Shown here: positions 62,070 to 64,000 of the stretch, piece by piece
How positions within the stretch are numbered: the first letter of the stretch is position 1
Layout: each line of letters opens with the position of its first letter
Source: Desulfovibrio sp. JC010
Lineage (GTDB): Bacteria > Desulfobacterota > Desulfovibrionia > Desulfovibrionales > Desulfovibrionaceae
NCBI RefSeq assembly: GCF_010470675.1
Contig: NZ_VOIQ01000001.1
Location: 62,001-126,000 of the forward strand
DNA length: 64,000 bases
Direction of reading: 5' to 3'
The notes under the pieces: model-generated
Database searches by the model: none
Seen by the model: the letters and a program-made list of their open reading frames with translations, nothing else
Told to the model about the DNA's origin: nothing
Position numbers and translations under genes: made by a program

Positions 62070-63815
62070 TTAAGGCTCAATGACCACGTCGCTGAAACGC
62101 CCTACTCCGTACTCGCGTCTTCTGAGGAATTTATCCGGGCCGGGACCGATAATCTGCAGTTCACGATGGCGACGCTGCACGTCCTGGGCAATGTGCATTT
62201 CCTTGGTACAACCTGTGGAGTAGGTAGCATCCTTACCAGCCCAGACCGGGGGAACTTTTTCGCCCATTAATTCAAAACTGGCTTCAATATCGGCATAGGT
62301 CTGAAAACGCCAGATGGTAATAAACCCGCTGCGCTGTACCTTTTCCCACATGAACATGAGATCGTCAGCATCCATGCCTTCTTCAAAATGTTCCGCCGGG
62401 TTGATGATGTAGGTATCGGCCAGCCTGTCACGCAGATGGCCCACAAAAGTGTTGAGCACCTTGATGGCCGTATCCACCTGACCGGGAATACTTCCCACGA
62501 TGGCACTGTAAAACATGACCGCCTTGCGTTCACTGCGGGCCTGCTGCATCTCGGCGATGATTTCATTGGCCTTGGCGGAAATCCCCGCTTCGGTGAACTT
62601 GCTGACCTTGGGCGACTTGGGTTTGAATTCAAGTTTAAACTCACCTTCAAGGTTACGGTAAAAACTGATGATGTCGCGGGTGAACAGGTTGCTGTTGCCG
62701 ATAAGCCTGCGCCGATTGCCCCAGCCCTTAGCCAGAATAAGGTCCGACTCTTTCCAGGCCCGGGCAAAAGTCACACTGCAGCGGATCAGGTTCAACCGCT
62801 CCCTTGTACCGTCGGAAATTACGACAAAAGGATTCTCCCGCAGGTTGGCAAGCAGATCATTTTTGGAAATACGTTCTTCAGAAATAAACAGCGCGTCCTT
62901 GAGGGCCTCGGCCAGCAGATGGTTATTTTCCCGGTCCCAGAAGGTCGGTGAATCAAACCAGAAACCTTCCTTCAAGGCGAGGACAACACTGTGTCCCTGC
63001 CGCAGCAGGGATTTGATCATCAAAAGATCGGCCATCAGCCCCCCGGTTTCATCCGGGATGAACAGGATTTTCAACCCACCGCCATTGCCATGAAAAACAT
63101 CGCGTACGGCCCTGAAATCAACCTCATCGCGTCCATACATCTTTGAATAAAGCTTGTAATCCTCGCTGAACAGGGCCTGACTCCACTGATCGGGCAGACT
63201 GGAAAGGCGAAAGATGCGCTCCAGCTCAATCATATCCAATTCAAAACGCATGTCCGCAAGATTTTCACAATCCGGCACCGGATAAGGGCAGGACTCCATG
63301 GCCTGCTTGAAGAAATCACTTTCCACGTAAGCCTTGCCCCTGCTGAAAAGAAGTTCCTTGCGATTGCGATAGGGGTCATCCAGACCGCTGCGGGAAAGAA
63401 ATATGGTGATCATGTTCTTAAGCAGACGCAAAGGAATCATGATGGAAGAATCAAGGGCCTGCTTGAATTTGTGGCGGCAGAGATTAAGAATCAGCCTGCG
63501 CTGGTAGCGGTCGGAAACGTGGTTCTTGACCAGCTTGACCAAAGCCCGCCAGACAAAAACATAAACATCCAGCAGGTCCTGCTCCAGTCCCGGAGTAACC
63601 AGCCTGTTGAACTGCCAATCCGAACAAGGCGCGAAAACCTGATTCTCATCCAGCGCAACCATAAACCGCAACTGCTCAGGCGATGCATTCTTGACCGGAT
63701 CGATAATGGATTCCAGATGATTGGCTGTCATGAAATGAAGAAGCCAGGCGTCAAAAACCGGGTCTTCACCGTACTTGAGATCTTTAATGGATGTAAAATC
63801 AGGCAGGTTGCTCAC
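62070..63815 (-). CDS. Large protein with DUF89/ARMT1-like domain
   Basis: The 581-residue protein starts with GTG at 63815 (GGAG 10 bases upstream). The N-terminal half (1-230) is helical and of unknown type. Residues about 240-395 read ILFIPDETGGLMADLLMIKSLLR...VVLALK, VVISDGT and SDLILAKGWGN, which fits the DUF89 (ARMT1-type) phosphatase pattern, although a DNAGE-type motif reads DETGG. The C-terminal third (395-581) is unrecognised, with a CTKEM motif. It follows the NAD-kinase end by 7 bases and precedes mltA, so it is in an operon. Function remains unknown. Confidence 0.65.
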   Translation of the reverse strand: MSNLPDFTSIKDLKYGEDPVFDAWLLHFMTANHLESIIDPVKNASPEQLRFMVALDENQVFAPCSDWQFNRLVTPGLEQDLLDVYVFVWRALVKLVKNHVSDRYQRRLILNLCRHKFKQALDSSIMIPLRLLKNMITIFLSRSGLDDPYRNRKELLFSRGKAYVESDFFKQAMESCPYPVPDCENLADMRFELDMIELERIFRLSSLPDQWSQALFSEDYKLYSKMYGRDEVDFRAVRDVFHGNGGGLKILFIPDETGGLMADLLMIKSLLRQGHSVVLALKEGFWFDSPTFWDRENNHLLAEALKDALFISEERISKNDLLANLRENPFVVISDGTRERLNLIRCSVTFARAWKESDLILAKGWGNRRRLIGNSNLFTRDIISFYRNLEGEFKLEFKPKSPKVSKFTEAGISAKANEIIAEMQQARSERKAVMFYSAIVGSIPGQVDTAIKVLNTFVGHLRDRLADTYIINPAEHFEEGMDADDLMFMWEKVQRSGFITIWRFQTYADIEASFELMGEKVPPVWAGKDATYSTGCTKEMHIAQDVQRRHRELQIIGPGPDKFLRRREYGVGRFSDVVIEP

Positions 63816-63822
63816 TGGTGTG

Positions 63823-64000
63823 CTACTCCGTAAGGAAGCCCTTGCTTCTTAATTTTTCAAAAAAAGTATTGCTGCGGATGCGGGCCAGCATAAGATCATT
63901 TTTATGACGGGAAATAACAACGCGGTAGCCTTCACTCAAAGGATAGGGAACCCGCCCGTCTTCGGTGAGATACACATCCCCTGAAGCCTCGCCGACGTCG
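63823..64000 (-). CDS. nadK: NAD kinase, C-terminal end (partial)
   Basis: The frame enters from the right edge and ends with TAG at 63823-63825. The visible 58 residues (GDVYLTEDGRVPYPLSEGYRV, NTFFEKLRSKGF) match the C-terminus of bacterial NAD kinases, where the last strand and FFxxLRxK helix complete the fold. With only this fragment, another family with the same end cannot be excluded. Confidence 0.7.
   Translation of the reverse strand, partial: DVGEASGDVYLTEDGRVPYPLSEGYRVVISRHKNDLMLARIRSNTFFEKLRSKGFLTE

Overview
The window reads as a chromosomal segment of a marine, sulfate-reducing Desulfovibrio-type bacterium, most like the moderate-GC Maridesulfovibrio group. The clearest taxonomic signal is a complete qrcABCD operon (menaquinone reductase complex of sulfate reducers). 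It is joined by a candidate selenoprotein, a CstA transporter, several two-component and c-di-GMP signalling genes, and mostly housekeeping genes in short operons. No prophage, CRISPR array or intact insertion sequence was seen. The genus call is inference from gene content.

Layout. 1-8.5 kb: end of a chemoreceptor, asnB, an unrecognised protein, a zinc/manganese-type ABC permease and ATPase, ltaE, and a fused two-domain acyltransferase of ornithine-lipid type. 8.5-14.1 kb: a glycan pair (a TreZ-like protein that has lost its catalytic residues, then an intact malQ), a DksA/TraR zinc-finger protein and two coupled glycosyltransferases. 14.1-19.9 kb (minus strand): the conserved rpmH-rnpA-yidD-yidC-jag-mnmE cluster, with rnpA apparently starting inside rpmH. 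20-26 kb: LUD and UPF0280 proteins, a lipoprotein, an MTH1187-type protein, a radical SAM/SPASM enzyme, a methyltransferase, aroC and shikimate kinase. 26-36 kb: a large MscS-type channel, a short exported rhodanese whose catalytic Cys codon is an in-frame TGA (probable selenocysteine), a polytopic membrane protein, STAS and HATPase regulators divergent from an ABC exporter with an enlarged nucleotide-binding domain, a cNMP-binding protein and an orphan HepT-like protein.

36-50 kb: qrcDCBA, rfbC, cvpA-mazG, a small protein behind a sigma-28-type promoter, a Sel1-repeat membrane protein, an SPFH/NfeD pair, cstA with an exported nitrilase-family protein, and a diguanylate cyclase. 50-64 kb: a fused dehydrogenase/Gfo-Idh-MocA oxidoreductase, a potassium channel with RCK domains, a RelBE-type toxin-antitoxin pair, two tRNA-Ser genes flanking a NarL-type regulator, der, mtnA, gatB, mltA, a large DUF89-like protein and the C-terminus of a probable NAD kinase.

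A family of intergenic repeats (eight copies recognised, about 35-100 bp) punctuates the window. Full copies have a GCCTCCGGCGGC end, a central hairpin and a GCTTCGCCGC end, and lie in gene-end or inter-operon gaps. Three observations deserve priority: the UGA-containing rhodanese, the catalytically dead TreZ paralogue next to malQ, and the rpmH/rnpA nesting with no ordinary start codon downstream of rpmH.
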